64,000 bases of DNA, from the NCBI RefSeq assembly GCF_037265215.1, contig NZ_CP147737.1, positions 3,132,001 to 3,196,000 of the forward strand, written 5' to 3'. Shown here one piece after another: positions 20,486-30,362 of the stretch. Every line of letters starts with the position of its first letter. The first letter of the stretch is position 1. Below the pieces are notes generated by a model. The model saw only the letters and a program-made list of their open reading frames with translations, did no database searches and was not told the DNA's origin. Source of the DNA: Xenorhabdus griffiniae. Its GTDB lineage: Bacteria; Pseudomonadota; Gammaproteobacteria; Enterobacterales; Enterobacteriaceae. A program made the translations under genes and the position numbers.

Positions 20486-21613
20486 TTAAATCACTTTTGC
20501 ATTAAATCCAAGTCTGGACAGTAATTGAGCACTCTCTTCTGAGTCACAATGCACGGTCAGTGAAGACCATTCCCGACGATCTGGATAGTATTTGCGTAAT
20601 CGATCAAAAGCGCCCTCCTGATCCGCAACCTGACGTAAGGGCGCATCATCACGGCGCACATCATACACTAAATGCATCAAACGCTTGAGGAGACTTTGTG
20701 TCACCTCCCCTCGCACGGTGACCTGACTGAAATCGGGTGTTGGCAACAGATCAGCCAATTCCGTCTTGCGCGGTTGCCCCAGGAATTCACAATAAGCCTC
20801 AAAAACCTGAGTTGTCCCCCGTGCTTTGCCTTCCAGGGTATAGCCGGCAATATGTGGGGTCGCAATATCAACCAACGCTAGCAGGGGTAGAGAAAGGTTA
20901 GGCTCTACTTCCCAAACATCAAGCACTGTGCGTAACCTTTTTCCATTTTGCAGCGCGGAAAGTAACGCTTGATTATCAACCACCTCACCACGGCTGGCAT
21001 TAATCAAAATACAGTTGTCCGGTAATGCAGAGAGTAATGCTGCATCAGCCAAATGATACGTCTGGTATGGGCCAGAGTGATTAAGAGGGGTATGGAAAGT
21101 TAGAATATCCGCTTCTTGCACCAATTTTTCTAAAGGCCAAAACGCCCCTTCATCACCACGATCTGCGCGGGGAGGATCGCACAGTAAGGTCTTCACGCCC
21201 AAGGCCGTCAGTCGATCAGCTAAACGTCCTCCAACATTACCAACACCGACAATACCGACAGTTTTGTCTTTAAGCTGAAATTGATCGCGCTCAGCCAATA
21301 GCATCAATGCCGAGAAGACATACTCAACCACGGCAATCGCGTTACATCCAGGCGCGGCGGAAAAACCAATCCCTGCCTGAGATAACCATTGCTGATCAAT
21401 ATGATCCATTCCCGCCGTGGCCGTCCCGACAAATTTCACCGAACTGCCCTGCAACAAAGATTCATTGACTTTAGTGACAGATCGAACCATAAAGGCATCA
21501 GCATGTTCCAAAATTCCCTCGGGCACTGGGCGCCCTGGAATTGCCTGCACTTCACCTAATTGCTGGAAGAGTTGTTCAGCATAAGGCATATTTTCATCAA
21601 CTAAGATTTTCAC
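20486..21613 (-). CDS. pdxB: Erythronate-4-phosphate dehydrogenase PdxB
   Basis: It oxidises 4-phosphoerythronate in the deoxyxylulose-5-phosphate-dependent route to pyridoxal phosphate. The D-2-hydroxyacid dehydrogenase fold shows [16 protein letters not shown] (NAD loop), [10 protein letters not shown] (catalytic Arg) and [16 protein letters not shown] (catalytic His). The start is placed at the GTG at 21613 ([11 protein letters not shown]) by alignment with the E. coli protein; an ATG at 21622 would add three residues and cannot be excluded. It is first in the run leading to usg and truA, with repeat copy C upstream. Confidence 0.95.
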   Translation of the reverse strand: MKILVDENMPYAEQLFQQLGEVQAIPGRPVPEGILEHADAFMVRSVTKVNESLLQGSSVKFVGTATAGMDHIDQQWLSQAGIGFSAAPGCNAIAVVEYVFSALMLLAERDQFQLKDKTVGIVGVGNVGGRLADRLTALGVKTLLCDPPRADRGDEGAFWPLEKLVQEADILTFHTPLNHSGPYQTYHLADAALLSALPDNCILINASRGEVVDNQALLSALQNGKRLRTVLDVWEVEPNLSLPLLALVDIATPHIAGYTLEGKARGTTQVFEAYCEFLGQPRKTELADLLPTPDFSQVTVRGEVTQSLLKRLMHLVYDVRRDDAPLRQVADQEGAFDRLRKYYPDRREWSSLTVHCDSEESAQLLSRLGFNAKVI

Positions 21614-21679
21614 TTTTCTCATCCAATGGCTTAAATGGGCGTGATCCATTATTCTGCCATTTTATCTGTATAAAACCTA

Positions 21680-21765
21680 TATACCAATCTAACTTCAAGA
21701 TGCGTATGATTTCTCCCCGCTTCGCGGAAAGATATTAAGACGCATCTTGAAAGGCGATTGGTATA
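21680..21765. repeat. Palindromic intergenic element, copy C
   Basis: Perfect 10 bp inverted ends TATACCAATC and GATTGGTATA; the interior is shorter than copy A, with a partly decayed CTCCCCGCTTCGCGG hairpin. It separates the 3' end of the AraC-type gene from the pdxB promoter region on the same strand. Confidence 0.86.
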
Positions 21766-21770
21766 GGCTT

Positions 21771-22520
21771 TCAGCCTTTTCTGAAACGTTCTGGTGTTGT
21801 GCCCGCAATCTGTTGAAACATGGCGATAAAAGCCGATGATGAGCTATAACCCACATCAAACGCGATTTCGTGAATACTTTTCCCCTGTTCCAATAAAGAG
21901 ATGGCATGGAGAAAACGCAACCGTTGCCGCCATTCACTAAATGACATGCCCAATTCTTGCTTACAACGCCGCGATAAAGTTCTCTCTGAGGTATAACGCT
22001 TTTTAGCCCACTCCGCTAACGAGGTATTATCCGCCGGATTGCGTTCCAACATCTGTAATACGGGAGCGAGCAACTTATCTTTTGAGGAAGGCAAATAGGT
22101 ACACTGACTTGGTGACAACTCCAACTGATCAATCAATATACGTGCCAGCCGCCGATCTTTTTCTGTTTCCAACTGCCGGATCTTTCGCTGAAAAAAATCC
22201 ACCATAATGGCATTGAAGATACCACTCAAACGGATAAGGCAAGGTTGTTGCGGCAAGGTCTCCGTCCATTGGGGGGAAATGTCAATGATCCAAAATCGCA
22301 TCGCCTTCCGGTTATAACTTGAATGGGCGATATTTTTCGGTATCCAGATACAAAACTCTGGTGGAGCAAGAAAACGCTGCTTTCCCACCTGCGTTTCCAT
22401 GACGCCACAAACGACATAAATTAATTGACCGAAAGGATGTGTATGTAACCGACATTCAGTATCAGCATTCAATGTTTCATCACGAAAAGAGAGGATATCT
22501 GGCATAATTGGCTGAAACAT
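21771..22520 (-). CDS. AraC-family transcriptional regulator with cupin sensor domain
   Basis: The 249-residue protein starts at the ATG at 22520 (GGAGG 11 bases upstream); a TTG six codons earlier is less likely. The N-terminal half is a cupin fold (HTHPFGQLIYVVCG, WIPKNIAHSS). The C-terminal 100 residues carry two helix-turn-helix units: SLAEWAKKRYTSERTLSRR and IHEIAFDVGYSSSSAFIAMF, ending GTTPERFRKG. This is the layout of regulators such as NimR that control an adjacent exporter. It is divergent from an EamA transporter 130 bases away, so that gene is its probable target; the ligand is unknown. Confidence 0.88.
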   Translation of the reverse strand: MFQPIMPDILSFRDETLNADTECRLHTHPFGQLIYVVCGVMETQVGKQRFLAPPEFCIWIPKNIAHSSYNRKAMRFWIIDISPQWTETLPQQPCLIRLSGIFNAIMVDFFQRKIRQLETEKDRRLARILIDQLELSPSQCTYLPSSKDKLLAPVLQMLERNPADNTSLAEWAKKRYTSERTLSRRCKQELGMSFSEWRQRLRFLHAISLLEQGKSIHEIAFDVGYSSSSAFIAMFQQIAGTTPERFRKG

Positions 22521-22650
22521 AACTTGATTTGCCTCCAAGGGTAATATCTTGTCTTAATAGCCACATCTGTTGTCTGATTATCAATATATATAATAAATCG
22601 GTCATTGCTAAACTAAACAGACAAACTACTTACCTAAATAATCCAATTCA

Positions 22651-23550
22651 ATGAAGAACTTATTATTCCCCCTTGTCGCTGTGCTGATCTGGTCAATCAA
22701 CGCCGTTGTCAGCAAAGCTGCTGCCACTCATATTGAACCTGCTGCAATTTCTTTTTACCGATGGTTTATTGCCTTTTTGGTTCTGACGCCTTTTCTTTTA
22801 TTGCCAGTCCTACAACAGCGGAAAATCATTGCTCAATATTGGTGGAAGCTCTTGATTTTGGGTTCTCTGGGTATGGTGCTTAACCAAAGCCTGGCATATT
22901 ATGCAGCCCACACCGTCAGCGCGACAATCATCGGGATTTTCACTTCATTAATCCCCCTGTTAACTGTCATTATCAGTATCTTTGCCTTACGGGTTACCCC
23001 CACTGTTGGTATCACTCTCGGCACTGTACTCTCTCTGTTTGGGCTTGTATGGCTGGTCAGCAAAGGGGAACCCGCTTCCCTATTGCAACAGGGTTTGGGT
23101 ATTGGAGAAGTGATGATGTTTATTGCCGCCGCTTCTTATGCCTTGTATGGAGTTTTAACCAAACGTTGGGCAATTCCATTAGCCAACTGGCAATCACTCT
23201 ATGCCCAAATTGGGTTTGGCGTTTTATTGCTTTTGCCCAATTTCATGATGGCAGATGATATCCAGTTAACGACCGATAATATTTCCCTTGTTCTGTTTGC
23301 TGGTATTCCTGCCTCCATTATTGCTCCCTATTTGTGGATACAAGGTGTCACCCGCATTGGCGCAAACATGACTGCAATTTTTATGAATCTGGCGCCCGTA
23401 TTTACTGCCATTATTGCTATCGTGGCTCTCCATGAAGAAATGCACAGTTACCATTTAATTGGGGGAGGTGTTGTTTTGGCCGGTGTGATACTCGCGCAAC
23501 AGTTACGTATCCCGCTCACGCGCAGAAAGCCTGATTATAATTCTCACTAA
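22651..23550 (+). CDS. EamA/DMT-superfamily drug or metabolite exporter
   Basis: A 299-residue protein of about ten membrane helices in two homologous EamA halves (about 1-140 and 150-290). Typical motifs are WSINAVVSKAA in helix 1, AISFYRWFIAFLVL in helix 2 and TAIFMNLAPVFTAIIAI near the end. Such transporters export amino acids, nucleosides or drugs; the substrate cannot be read from sequence. No good ribosome binding site precedes the ATG. Its last 48 bases overlap the 3' end of the converging tctE gene. Confidence 0.88.
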   Translation: MKNLLFPLVAVLIWSINAVVSKAAATHIEPAAISFYRWFIAFLVLTPFLLLPVLQQRKIIAQYWWKLLILGSLGMVLNQSLAYYAAHTVSATIIGIFTSLIPLLTVIISIFALRVTPTVGITLGTVLSLFGLVWLVSKGEPASLLQQGLGIGEVMMFIAAASYALYGVLTKRWAIPLANWQSLYAQIGFGVLLLLPNFMMADDIQLTTDNISLVLFAGIPASIIAPYLWIQGVTRIGANMTAIFMNLAPVFTAIIAIVALHEEMHSYHLIGGGVVLAGVILAQQLRIPLTRRKPDYNSH

Positions 23551-24924
23551 TAACCCACCCAACACCTCACTGGGTAAAAGCTGGAGAGCGGCATTGTGAT
23601 ACTGGCAAATTTCTTTAACAATAGTCAGCCCTAATCCCGTCCCCTCCAGCCCAGCAGCGTTGTCTAAACGGTTAAATGCCATTAGCGATTGGTGAATATC
23701 TTCTTGAGCGATCCCCGAACCTGAATCATCGATCTCAAGGCAAGCGTGTTTTTTATCTGGCATTATACTCACCCTTCCCGTTACCACGCCCATTTGCGGG
23801 GTATATTTGATGGCATTGTCCAGCAAGTTAGCGCACATTTCTGCTAACAATAGCGGATCTCCCCTGATCCATGAAGCCTCTTCCCCTTCGTAGCCTAAGT
23901 CAATGTTTTTGCTCTCTGCTTGCTGTAAACGAGAAAAGCAAACTTGTTGCAACAGCGCCACGATATTGACCGGCTGATAATTTTGTATTGCCTCTTTTTC
24001 ATGCACTCTAAGTTGTGAAAGTTGCAGCAGGCGATCAGTCAGCACGATCATATTATCCAAACTCTTATCAATTGCCGTCAGTATGCTATCCCTCTGTTCC
24101 AGATCCTGGTTGCCACGTGCTACTGCAACCTGTGTTTTCAATACTGCTAAAGGCGTTCTTAATTGATGAGAAGCATCCGCACTGAATCGTTCTTGGCGTC
24201 CAACCATTAATGCCAACCGGTTAAGCGATTGCAGTAAGGGAGCAAGCTCGGACCACGGTAAAATATCCGGTAATGGCGTTAGATCATTAGCAGAACGCAG
24301 GCTCATCATGCCTGAAAGTTTCCGCAGCGGTTTAAGCAGGAGTTTGAGTAAGATGTAAGCAAGGAATAATGCCAATAATACGACAGCCCCTTGATTAACA
24401 AGCGAAGACAGCAGTAATTGGTGAGCCATATCTTGACGGGAGGTCACCGTTTCCGCCACCAATATCAACGCCATCCCCATGACGTTACCTTCATTGATGG
24501 GTTGATACAATCCCACTACACGTATAGTCTGCCCCTGATATTCCGCATCATAAAAATAAGCCAATGCCGTATATAAGGGTGAACGTTGGACGTTCTGCGG
24601 TATTTGGGGAAGATCATCATAACCGGAAATCGTCTTGCCTTCCGGTGAGATAACCTGGTAGTACAGACGATCATTCGTATTGCGCTCGAAACTGTCCAAG
24701 ACAACATAAGGTACGTCAACGATTAAGTTCTGGTCCCGAACAGTCAAGCGTTCAGCAACAGTTCTTGCTGATGCAAGCAGTGTTCTGTCATAAGCCAACA
24801 TTGCTGCATTTCTCACGCTGGCATACTGGCTATAAACAGAAGCACAGCCCAGTAATAGCAAAGGGACCCCCAGGAACAGTAATAACTGGTGGAATAACGA
24901 TCGCGGTATTTTCAGATACTTCAT
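23503..24924 (-). CDS. tctE: Sensor histidine kinase TctE
   Basis: A 473-residue membrane kinase: one helix near residues 11-33, a periplasmic sensor region to about 165, a second helix near 170-190, a HAMP-like linker, then the HisKA domain with SHQLRTPLAVL (phosphorylated H253) and an HATPase domain with NLLDNAIKYTP, DDSGSGI and GTGLGLTIV. With TctD it is expected to sense citrate or related tricarboxylates and activate tctCBA. Its ATG shares one base with the tctD stop codon. The 3' end overlaps the EamA gene on the other strand. Confidence 0.92.
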   Translation of the reverse strand: MKYLKIPRSLFHQLLLFLGVPLLLLGCASVYSQYASVRNAAMLAYDRTLLASARTVAERLTVRDQNLIVDVPYVVLDSFERNTNDRLYYQVISPEGKTISGYDDLPQIPQNVQRSPLYTALAYFYDAEYQGQTIRVVGLYQPINEGNVMGMALILVAETVTSRQDMAHQLLLSSLVNQGAVVLLALFLAYILLKLLLKPLRKLSGMMSLRSANDLTPLPDILPWSELAPLLQSLNRLALMVGRQERFSADASHQLRTPLAVLKTQVAVARGNQDLEQRDSILTAIDKSLDNMIVLTDRLLQLSQLRVHEKEAIQNYQPVNIVALLQQVCFSRLQQAESKNIDLGYEGEEASWIRGDPLLLAEMCANLLDNAIKYTPQMGVVTGRVSIMPDKKHACLEIDDSGSGIAQEDIHQSLMAFNRLDNAAGLEGTGLGLTIVKEICQYHNAALQLLPSEVLGGLLVRIIIRLSARERDT

Positions 24925-25589
24925 TATGTCAGCTGCTCCAACCGATATCCCAACCCACGCAATGTCTTGATCTCTACATCACTGTTGAGTAATTTTTTTC
25001 GTAACCGATGAACATACAGCTCTATGCTTTGTGGATTGGCCTCATCCGATAGGGAAAACACCTGCTCAAACAGCTGCTGTTTAGAAACCGGACGCCTTCG
25101 ACGATGAAATAATGTTGTTAACACAGACAATTCTCTGGGAGTCAGTGCCAACGGTACATTGTTCAGCACAAAATACCCTTCGCCTTCATAAGTCAATGAA
25201 CCAAATTTCTGTGCCTCTTGTGGTATAGCTGAACTGCGACGCAACAACGCACGAATACGGGCTTCCAGTTCTTGAAAATCAAAAGGCTTGGTTAAATAAT
25301 CATCGGCACCGGAATTCAATCCTTTCACACGATCCGTAACTTCTGTTTTAGCAGTCAATAACAACACGGGTAAGTTTTGACCACGCTTACGCAACCGCGA
25401 TAACAGAGACAAACCATCCAATCTAGGTAAAGCCACATCCAGAATCAACAACGCATAATTTTCAGTCTGCAAAAGCTGATCTGCCACGATACCATCTTCC
25501 GCCAGATCAACCACAAACCCAGCATTATTCAATGCCTTCTGTAACCAATGTGATAATTCTGGGTGATCTTCAACTAATAAGAGCCTCAT
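24924..25589 (-). CDS. tctD: Response regulator TctD
   Basis: An OmpR-type regulator of 221 residues. The start is at 25589 (MRLLLVEDH); the 21 extra codons upstream are not family-like. The receiver domain has D51 as phosphoacceptor (LLILDVALP), T in LLLTAKT and K in LTKPFDF; the winged-helix domain has LALTPRELSVL and LRKKL. Adjacent to tctE and divergent from tctC, so it probably binds the 25590-25873 gap and switches on citrate uptake. Confidence 0.93.
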   Translation of the reverse strand: MRLLLVEDHPELSHWLQKALNNAGFVVDLAEDGIVADQLLQTENYALLILDVALPRLDGLSLLSRLRKRGQNLPVLLLTAKTEVTDRVKGLNSGADDYLTKPFDFQELEARIRALLRRSSAIPQEAQKFGSLTYEGEGYFVLNNVPLALTPRELSVLTTLFHRRRRPVSKQQLFEQVFSLSDEANPQSIELYVHRLRKKLLNSDVEIKTLRGLGYRLEQLT

Positions 25590-25780
25590 TGAATAATACC
25601 TATTGTTAAAAATTAACCAGAGAAATAAAGCGGAGATATCACATAATTGCAATATTAAGATTTAGCAATTGCCTAGGGGTTAACAAAAAAACATGAATAC
25701 AAACAAACCGTTAACGTAATTATGTAAAACACTACGCAAATTAAGCGATTGAGGTCACATCCAGACAACTTTTTTGTTAA

Positions 25781-25799
25781 TGAAAGGTAATTGAAAGGT
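25781..25799 (+). promoter_or_regulatory. Direct repeat, possible TctD binding site
   Basis: TGAAAGGT occurs twice with starts 11 bases apart (25781 and 25792), the spacing typical of OmpR-family regulator sites. It sits about 80 bases upstream of tctC in the tctD-tctC divergent region. A further hairpin, GCACCAG (25821-25827) with CTGGTGC (25851-25857), lies in the tctC leader just before its ribosome binding site. Confidence 0.4.
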
Positions 25800-25873
25800 T
25801 TCGTTTTTATAAATAAACAGGCACCAGAAATTTGTCATTCATATCCTTTACTGGTGCTATGTGAGGAATAAAA

Positions 25874-26848
25874 ATGAGAACTTTTAAAATATTAGTAGCC
25901 ACTGCAAGCCTGTTTATTTGCGCCTGCGCTTTTGCAACTTCTGCTCCCAATAGAACCGAATGTATTGCACCCGCCAAACCTGGTGGAGGTTTTGATTTAA
26001 CCTGCAAACTCATCCAAATTTCACTATTAGAAACTAAAACTATCGATTCTCCCATGCGGGTGACATTTATGCCCGGCGGTGTCGGCGCAGTTGCCTATAA
26101 CGCCATTATTGCTCAACGGCCTGCGGAAGCCGGCACTATCGTCGCCTTTTCCGGCGGTTCCTTATTGAATCTTGCACAAGGCAAATTTGGTCGCTACAAC
26201 GTCAATGACGTGCGCTGGCTCGCCAGTGTCGGTACAGATTATGGCATGATTGCGGTGCGCAAGGATTCTCCCTACAAAACGCTGACAGATTTGATGGAGG
26301 CGTTTAAAAAAGCGCCCGATAGTATTGTGTTTGGCGCAGGTGCTTCCATCGGTAGTCAAGACTGGATGAAAACCGCATTACTGGCAAAAGAGGTTGGTGT
26401 CGATCCCCGCAAAATGCGCTATGTCGCGTTTGAAGGTGGTGGTGAACCTATCACCGCCCTGTTGGGTAATCATATCCAAGTCGTATCCGGTGATTTAAGT
26501 GAAACCTTACCTTATCTCAATGGCGATAAAATTCGCATACTGGCTGTTTATGCCGATAAACGCTTAGACGGCGATCTGGCAAAAATTCCAACAGCAAAAG
26601 AACAAGGTTATAACCTTATTTGGCCAATTATTCGCGGTTTTTATATGGGGCCAAAAGTTTCTGATGAGCAATATCAATGGTGGGTAGATACCTTTAAAAA
26701 TCTCCAACAAACTGATGAATTCAAAAAACAACGTGAACTACGCGGATTATTTGAATTCAATATGGCAGGCAAAGAGCTGGATGACTATGTGAAAAAACAG
26801 GTTATTCAATACCATGAAATGGCCAAATCCTTTGGTTTAGCAAAATAA
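25874..26848 (+). CDS. tctC: Periplasmic tricarboxylate-binding protein TctC
   Basis: The 324-residue Bug/TctC-family solute receptor of a tripartite tricarboxylate transporter. An N-terminal signal peptide (about 1-22, hydrophobic VATASLFICACAFA) directs it to the periplasm. Family features include the KPGGGFDLTCKL loop and the later FEGGGEPITALLGNHIQ segment that cradle a carboxylate. GTGAGGA precedes the ATG. It is the first gene of tctCBA, 13 bases before tctB. Confidence 0.93.
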   Translation: MRTFKILVATASLFICACAFATSAPNRTECIAPAKPGGGFDLTCKLIQISLLETKTIDSPMRVTFMPGGVGAVAYNAIIAQRPAEAGTIVAFSGGSLLNLAQGKFGRYNVNDVRWLASVGTDYGMIAVRKDSPYKTLTDLMEAFKKAPDSIVFGAGASIGSQDWMKTALLAKEVGVDPRKMRYVAFEGGGEPITALLGNHIQVVSGDLSETLPYLNGDKIRILAVYADKRLDGDLAKIPTAKEQGYNLIWPIIRGFYMGPKVSDEQYQWWVDTFKNLQQTDEFKKQRELRGLFEFNMAGKELDDYVKKQVIQYHEMAKSFGLAK

Positions 26849-26861
26849 CAGGGATAGCATC

Positions 26862-27293
26862 ATGAGCGATCGTATCTTTGCTATTGTATGGCTGCTGCTA
26901 TGTGGAATAGGGTTGGTCGTTGGATGGGGTATCCATAGTGAATATAGCTATGAACCTCTAGGCCCCCGCCCATTTCCAATTGTTATTATTTCATTAATGG
27001 CACTCTGTGCTTTTCTATTGCTGTTAAAAAAACCTGATCCTGTTTACTGGCCGACACCACAAGTGTTACGTCGCTTAGTTTTATTGATTGCCACACTAAC
27101 CATTTATGCATGGTCATTTGAGTGGTTGGGTTTTCCACTCGCAACTACGTTATTGACTATCTGTGTGGCACGACTCTTTAACGCCACACTCCTTGCTGCA
27201 ATTATTTCCGGTTTAGTTCTCGGTAGTTCACTCTTTTTTGCTTTTGATCGTCTGTTAGAAGTCACGCTGCCCGTCGGCAGTTGGCTCAGCTAA
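26862..27293 (+). CDS. tctB: Small membrane subunit TctB of the tricarboxylate transporter
   Basis: A 143-residue protein of four hydrophobic segments (about 4-22, 33-52, 73-95 and 100-130), the size and shape of TctB, which joins TctA in the inner membrane. It sits between tctC (13 bases) and tctA (10 bases) in one operon. Confidence 0.92.
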   Translation: MSDRIFAIVWLLLCGIGLVVGWGIHSEYSYEPLGPRPFPIVIISLMALCAFLLLLKKPDPVYWPTPQVLRRLVLLIATLTIYAWSFEWLGFPLATTLLTICVARLFNATLLAAIISGLVLGSSLFFAFDRLLEVTLPVGSWLS

Positions 27294-27303
27294 GGAGACA
27301 ACA

Positions 27304-28812
27304 ATGGATACTTGGATATATCTGAGCCATGGTTTTGAAGTCGCATTAGTACCCAAAAACTTGGTCATTGCATTGATAGGCTGTTTTATCGGTACTGTCG
27401 TTGGGTTACTGCCCGGTCTTGGTCCTATAAATGGGGTAGCTATCCTGCTGCCTTTGGCTTTTGCATTAAAATTACCTGCTGAATCTGCCCTGATCTTATT
27501 GGCAACTGTCTACATTGGTTGTGAGTATGGCGGCCGTATCTCTTCAATCTTACTGAATGTACCGGGAGATGCCGCTGCCATTATGACAACGCTTGATGGC
27601 TACCCGATGGCAAAACAGGGGCGAGCGGGCGTTGCACTCTCTATCTCTGCCGTTAGTTCGTTTTGTGGCTCACTTTTGGCTATCACGGGTATCATTTTAT
27701 TTGCTCCACTTTTGGCACAGTGGTCTTTAGCTTTCGGGCCGGCTGAATACTTTGCACTCATGGTATTTGCCATTGCTTGCCTCGGCAGTATGATGAGCCA
27801 AAATCCTATCAAATCACTCCTTGCCGCCTTAATCGGTTTGGCCTTGGCAACCGTGGGCGTAGATGCCAACACCGGCGTTTACCGTTTCACCTTTGATAAC
27901 GTGCACCTCTCCGATGGTATTCAATTCATTGTTGTCGTTATTGGCCTATTTTCAGTCAGCGAAATTTTATTGATGCTGGAGAGTACTTCTGCGGGGCAAA
28001 AAGTCATTAGCCAGACAGGACGCTTGTTATTCAATAGAAAAGAAGCCGCAACGTGTGTAGGACCAACTTTACGCTCCTCAGTCATTGGCTTTTTTGTGGG
28101 AATATTACCTGGTGCAGGGGCGACAATCGCCAGTGCAATAACCTACATGACAGAAAAGCGGATCAGCGGTAACAGTGATTCATTTGGCAAAGGTGATATC
28201 CGCGGTGTAGCTGCACCAGAGGCCGCGAATAACGCATCAGCTTGTGGTTCATTTATCCCTATGCTGACTCTCGGTGTACCCGGCTCAGGTACAACTGCTG
28301 TGATGCTGGGTGCTTTGACACTCTACAACATCACCCCAGGTCCTACCATGTTCACCGAACAACCTGATATCGTCTGGGGGCTTATTGCTGCTTTGTTGAT
28401 CGCTAATGTTTTGTTACTGATCATGAACATCCCAATGATTGGCTTATTTACCCGTATGCTCAGTATCCCAATGTGGTTTTTGGTTCCTGCAATAGCTATC
28501 GTTTCCGCAGTGGGCGTATATGCCATCCACAGTACCACTTTTGATCTGATGTTAATGGTCGGATTAGGCGTTTTTGGCTATATACTGCGAAAAATGAATT
28601 TCCCAATGTCACCACTGATCTTAGGTTTCGTCTTAGGCGAAATGCTGGAACAAAACCTACGACGGGCACTCTCAATCAGCAATGGAGATTTTGAGATCTT
28701 ATGGAGTAGTACTATCACACAAGTTTTGCTGATTCTGGCGGTATTGGTCATTGTTATTCCGCCAATTCTGCGCATCATTAATAAACGCCGCAATAAAATC
28801 ACGGCGCTTTAA
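27304..28812 (+). CDS. tctA: Large membrane subunit TctA of the tricarboxylate transporter
   Basis: A 502-residue, roughly 12-helix permease. The two family signature loops GLLPGLGP (about residue 36) and GILPGAGAT (about residue 268) are present, as are YGGRISSILLNVPGD and the later TLGVPGSGTTAVMLGAL. It takes citrate-type acids released by TctC across the inner membrane using an ion gradient. GGAGACAACA precedes the ATG. The gene ends just before a hairpin and repeat copy D. Confidence 0.94.
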   Translation: MDTWIYLSHGFEVALVPKNLVIALIGCFIGTVVGLLPGLGPINGVAILLPLAFALKLPAESALILLATVYIGCEYGGRISSILLNVPGDAAAIMTTLDGYPMAKQGRAGVALSISAVSSFCGSLLAITGIILFAPLLAQWSLAFGPAEYFALMVFAIACLGSMMSQNPIKSLLAALIGLALATVGVDANTGVYRFTFDNVHLSDGIQFIVVVIGLFSVSEILLMLESTSAGQKVISQTGRLLFNRKEAATCVGPTLRSSVIGFFVGILPGAGATIASAITYMTEKRISGNSDSFGKGDIRGVAAPEAANNASACGSFIPMLTLGVPGSGTTAVMLGALTLYNITPGPTMFTEQPDIVWGLIAALLIANVLLLIMNIPMIGLFTRMLSIPMWFLVPAIAIVSAVGVYAIHSTTFDLMLMVGLGVFGYILRKMNFPMSPLILGFVLGEMLEQNLRRALSISNGDFEILWSSTITQVLLILAVLVIVIPPILRIINKRRNKITAL

Positions 28813-28820
28813 TAAAAATA

Positions 28821-28847
28821 GCCAATCCACATAATCAATGGATTGGC
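28821..28847 (-). terminator. Hairpin between tctA and fabB, terminator reading from fabB
   Basis: A perfect 9 bp stem, GCCAATCCA with TGGATTGGC, and a 9-base loop. On the minus strand it is followed by TATTTTTATT, so it best fits the 3' end of fabB transcription, but it also lies 8 bases after the tctA stop. Confidence 0.7.
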
Positions 28848-28922
28848 TATACCCATCTAACTTCAAGATGCGTGTGGTTCCATATCGTGTTGTAAATTGC
28901 AACTTGAAGTTTAATGCGTATA
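28848..28922. repeat. Palindromic intergenic element, copy D (short form)
   Basis: Left end TATACCCATCTAACTTCAAG, right end CAACTTGAAGTTTAATGCGT. The GC-rich central hairpin of the long form is missing. It lies between the converging tctA and fabB. Confidence 0.78.
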
Positions 28923-28943
28923 AGTTTTTTATTACTTTAAAAA

Positions 28944-30158
28944 TTAGTTTGAATACTTGCGCATCACCAGGGATGCATTTGTACCACCAAACCCGAAGCT
29001 ATTGGACATCACTGTCCTTAGCTCGCGTTTGGTAGGTTCAGTAATAATATTCATGCCCTGTGCTTTTTCATCCAGGTTTTCAATATTAATGCTTGGTGCA
29101 ATAATGCCATGCTCTAACATTAACAAACTATAAATCGCTTCATGGGCACCCGCTGCACCCAATGAATGCCCTGTCATCGCTTTAGTCGCGGAAATGGCAG
29201 GTGTGTTGTCACCAAAAACTTCTCTAATAGCTTCCAGTTCTTTCAAGTCGCCAACTGGTGTCGAAGTTCCGTGGGTATTGATGTAATCGATTCCCCCTTC
29301 AACACCGTCTAATGCCATTTTCATACAACGCACAGCGCCTTCTCCAGAAGGGGCGACCATATCTGCACCATCTGAATTTGCCCCATAACCGATAATTTCA
29401 GCATAAATATGTGCACCACGGGCTAATGCGTGTTCTAATTCTTCAACAACAACAATACCGCCACCACCCGCGATCACGAAACCATCGCGGTTTTGATCAT
29501 AAGTACGGGAGGCTTGTTCTGGTGTTTCATTATATTTAGTGGAAAGTGCTCCCATTGCATCAAACTCACAAGCCATTTCCCAGCTTAATTCTTCACCACC
29601 ACCGGCAAAAATAATATCTTGCTTACCGAGTTGGATTAATTCAACGGCATGACCGATGCAATGTGCAGAAGTTGAACAGGCAGAACTGATGGAGTAGTTG
29701 ACGCCCTTGATCTTAAACGGTGTTGCCAAACACGCTGATACGCCAGAAGCCATTGCCCGTGTGACCATATAAGGGCCAACGCCACGTAACCCACGGGCAC
29801 GCATACCATCTGAACCTGCGACTTGGTTATAGGGAGAGCCTCCTCCTGAACCGACAACCAATCCAGTACGAAGATTAGAAACTTGTTCATCGGACAGGCC
29901 GGAATCTTTAATTGCCTCATCCATTGCCAGATAAGCATAAATAGATGCGTCACTCATGAAACGTAAAGTTTTGCGGTCAATCAAACCAGAAGTATCCAGT
30001 TTTACATTTCCCCAAACATGGCTGCGCATGCCTATTTCTTTAAATTTTTCTGAGAAAGTTATCCCGGAACGGCCCTCTTTCAGAGATTCCAGCACCTCTT
30101 TCTGGTTATTACCAATACTGGAAACAATACCCAGGCCGGTGATCACTGCACGTTTCAT
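28944..30158 (-). CDS. fabB: 3-oxoacyl-ACP synthase I FabB
   Basis: A 404-residue condensing enzyme that elongates acyl-ACP chains, including the unsaturated branch. The nucleophile is Cys161 in [10 protein letters not shown]; the catalytic histidines are in [11 protein letters not shown] and [22 protein letters not shown] ends the core. It is almost collinear with E. coli FabB rather than FabF. It is divergent from mnmC as in E. coli, and its upstream region carries FabR-like and FadR-like sites. Confidence 0.97.
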   Translation of the reverse strand: MKRAVITGLGIVSSIGNNQKEVLESLKEGRSGITFSEKFKEIGMRSHVWGNVKLDTSGLIDRKTLRFMSDASIYAYLAMDEAIKDSGLSDEQVSNLRTGLVVGSGGGSPYNQVAGSDGMRARGLRGVGPYMVTRAMASGVSACLATPFKIKGVNYSISSACSTSAHCIGHAVELIQLGKQDIIFAGGGEELSWEMACEFDAMGALSTKYNETPEQASRTYDQNRDGFVIAGGGGIVVVEELEHALARGAHIYAEIIGYGANSDGADMVAPSGEGAVRCMKMALDGVEGGIDYINTHGTSTPVGDLKELEAIREVFGDNTPAISATKAMTGHSLGAAGAHEAIYSLLMLEHGIIAPSINIENLDEKAQGMNIITEPTKRELRTVMSNSFGFGGTNASLVMRKYSN

Positions 30159-30208
30159 TACTTACCTCATCAATATGTTTACCTGCGGGATTTATTCACC
30201 TGCACTTT

Positions 30209-30226
30209 AGCTTACACTTGTACGCC
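30209..30226. promoter_or_regulatory. FabR-like operator upstream of fabB
   Basis: AGCTTACACTTGTACGCC is an imperfect palindrome close to the E. coli fabB FabR site (about 15 of 18 positions by memory of that site). It lies about 50 bases upstream of the fabB start and abuts the FadR-like site. FabR represses fabB when unsaturated acyl chains are plentiful. Confidence 0.6.
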
Positions 30227-30227
30227 G

Positions 30228-30244
30228 AACAAGTCCGATCAGGT
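30228..30244 (-). promoter_or_regulatory. FadR-like activator site upstream of fabB
   Basis: On the minus strand ACCTGATCGGACTTGTT fits the FadR consensus (ANCTGGTCNGACNTGTT) with one mismatch. FadR activates fabB in E. coli from a site in this position, so coupling of synthesis and degradation of fatty acids is probably kept. Confidence 0.75.
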
Positions 30245-30362
30245 TAAAAATTCAAGGAAAAATTGATCTTGACTCAACTTTGAAACTTTACCATGGGTGG
30301 TGCAACTAAACGAAGACCGTTAAAATCCACCTATTATTGTTATCAACAGTACAGGCATTATT

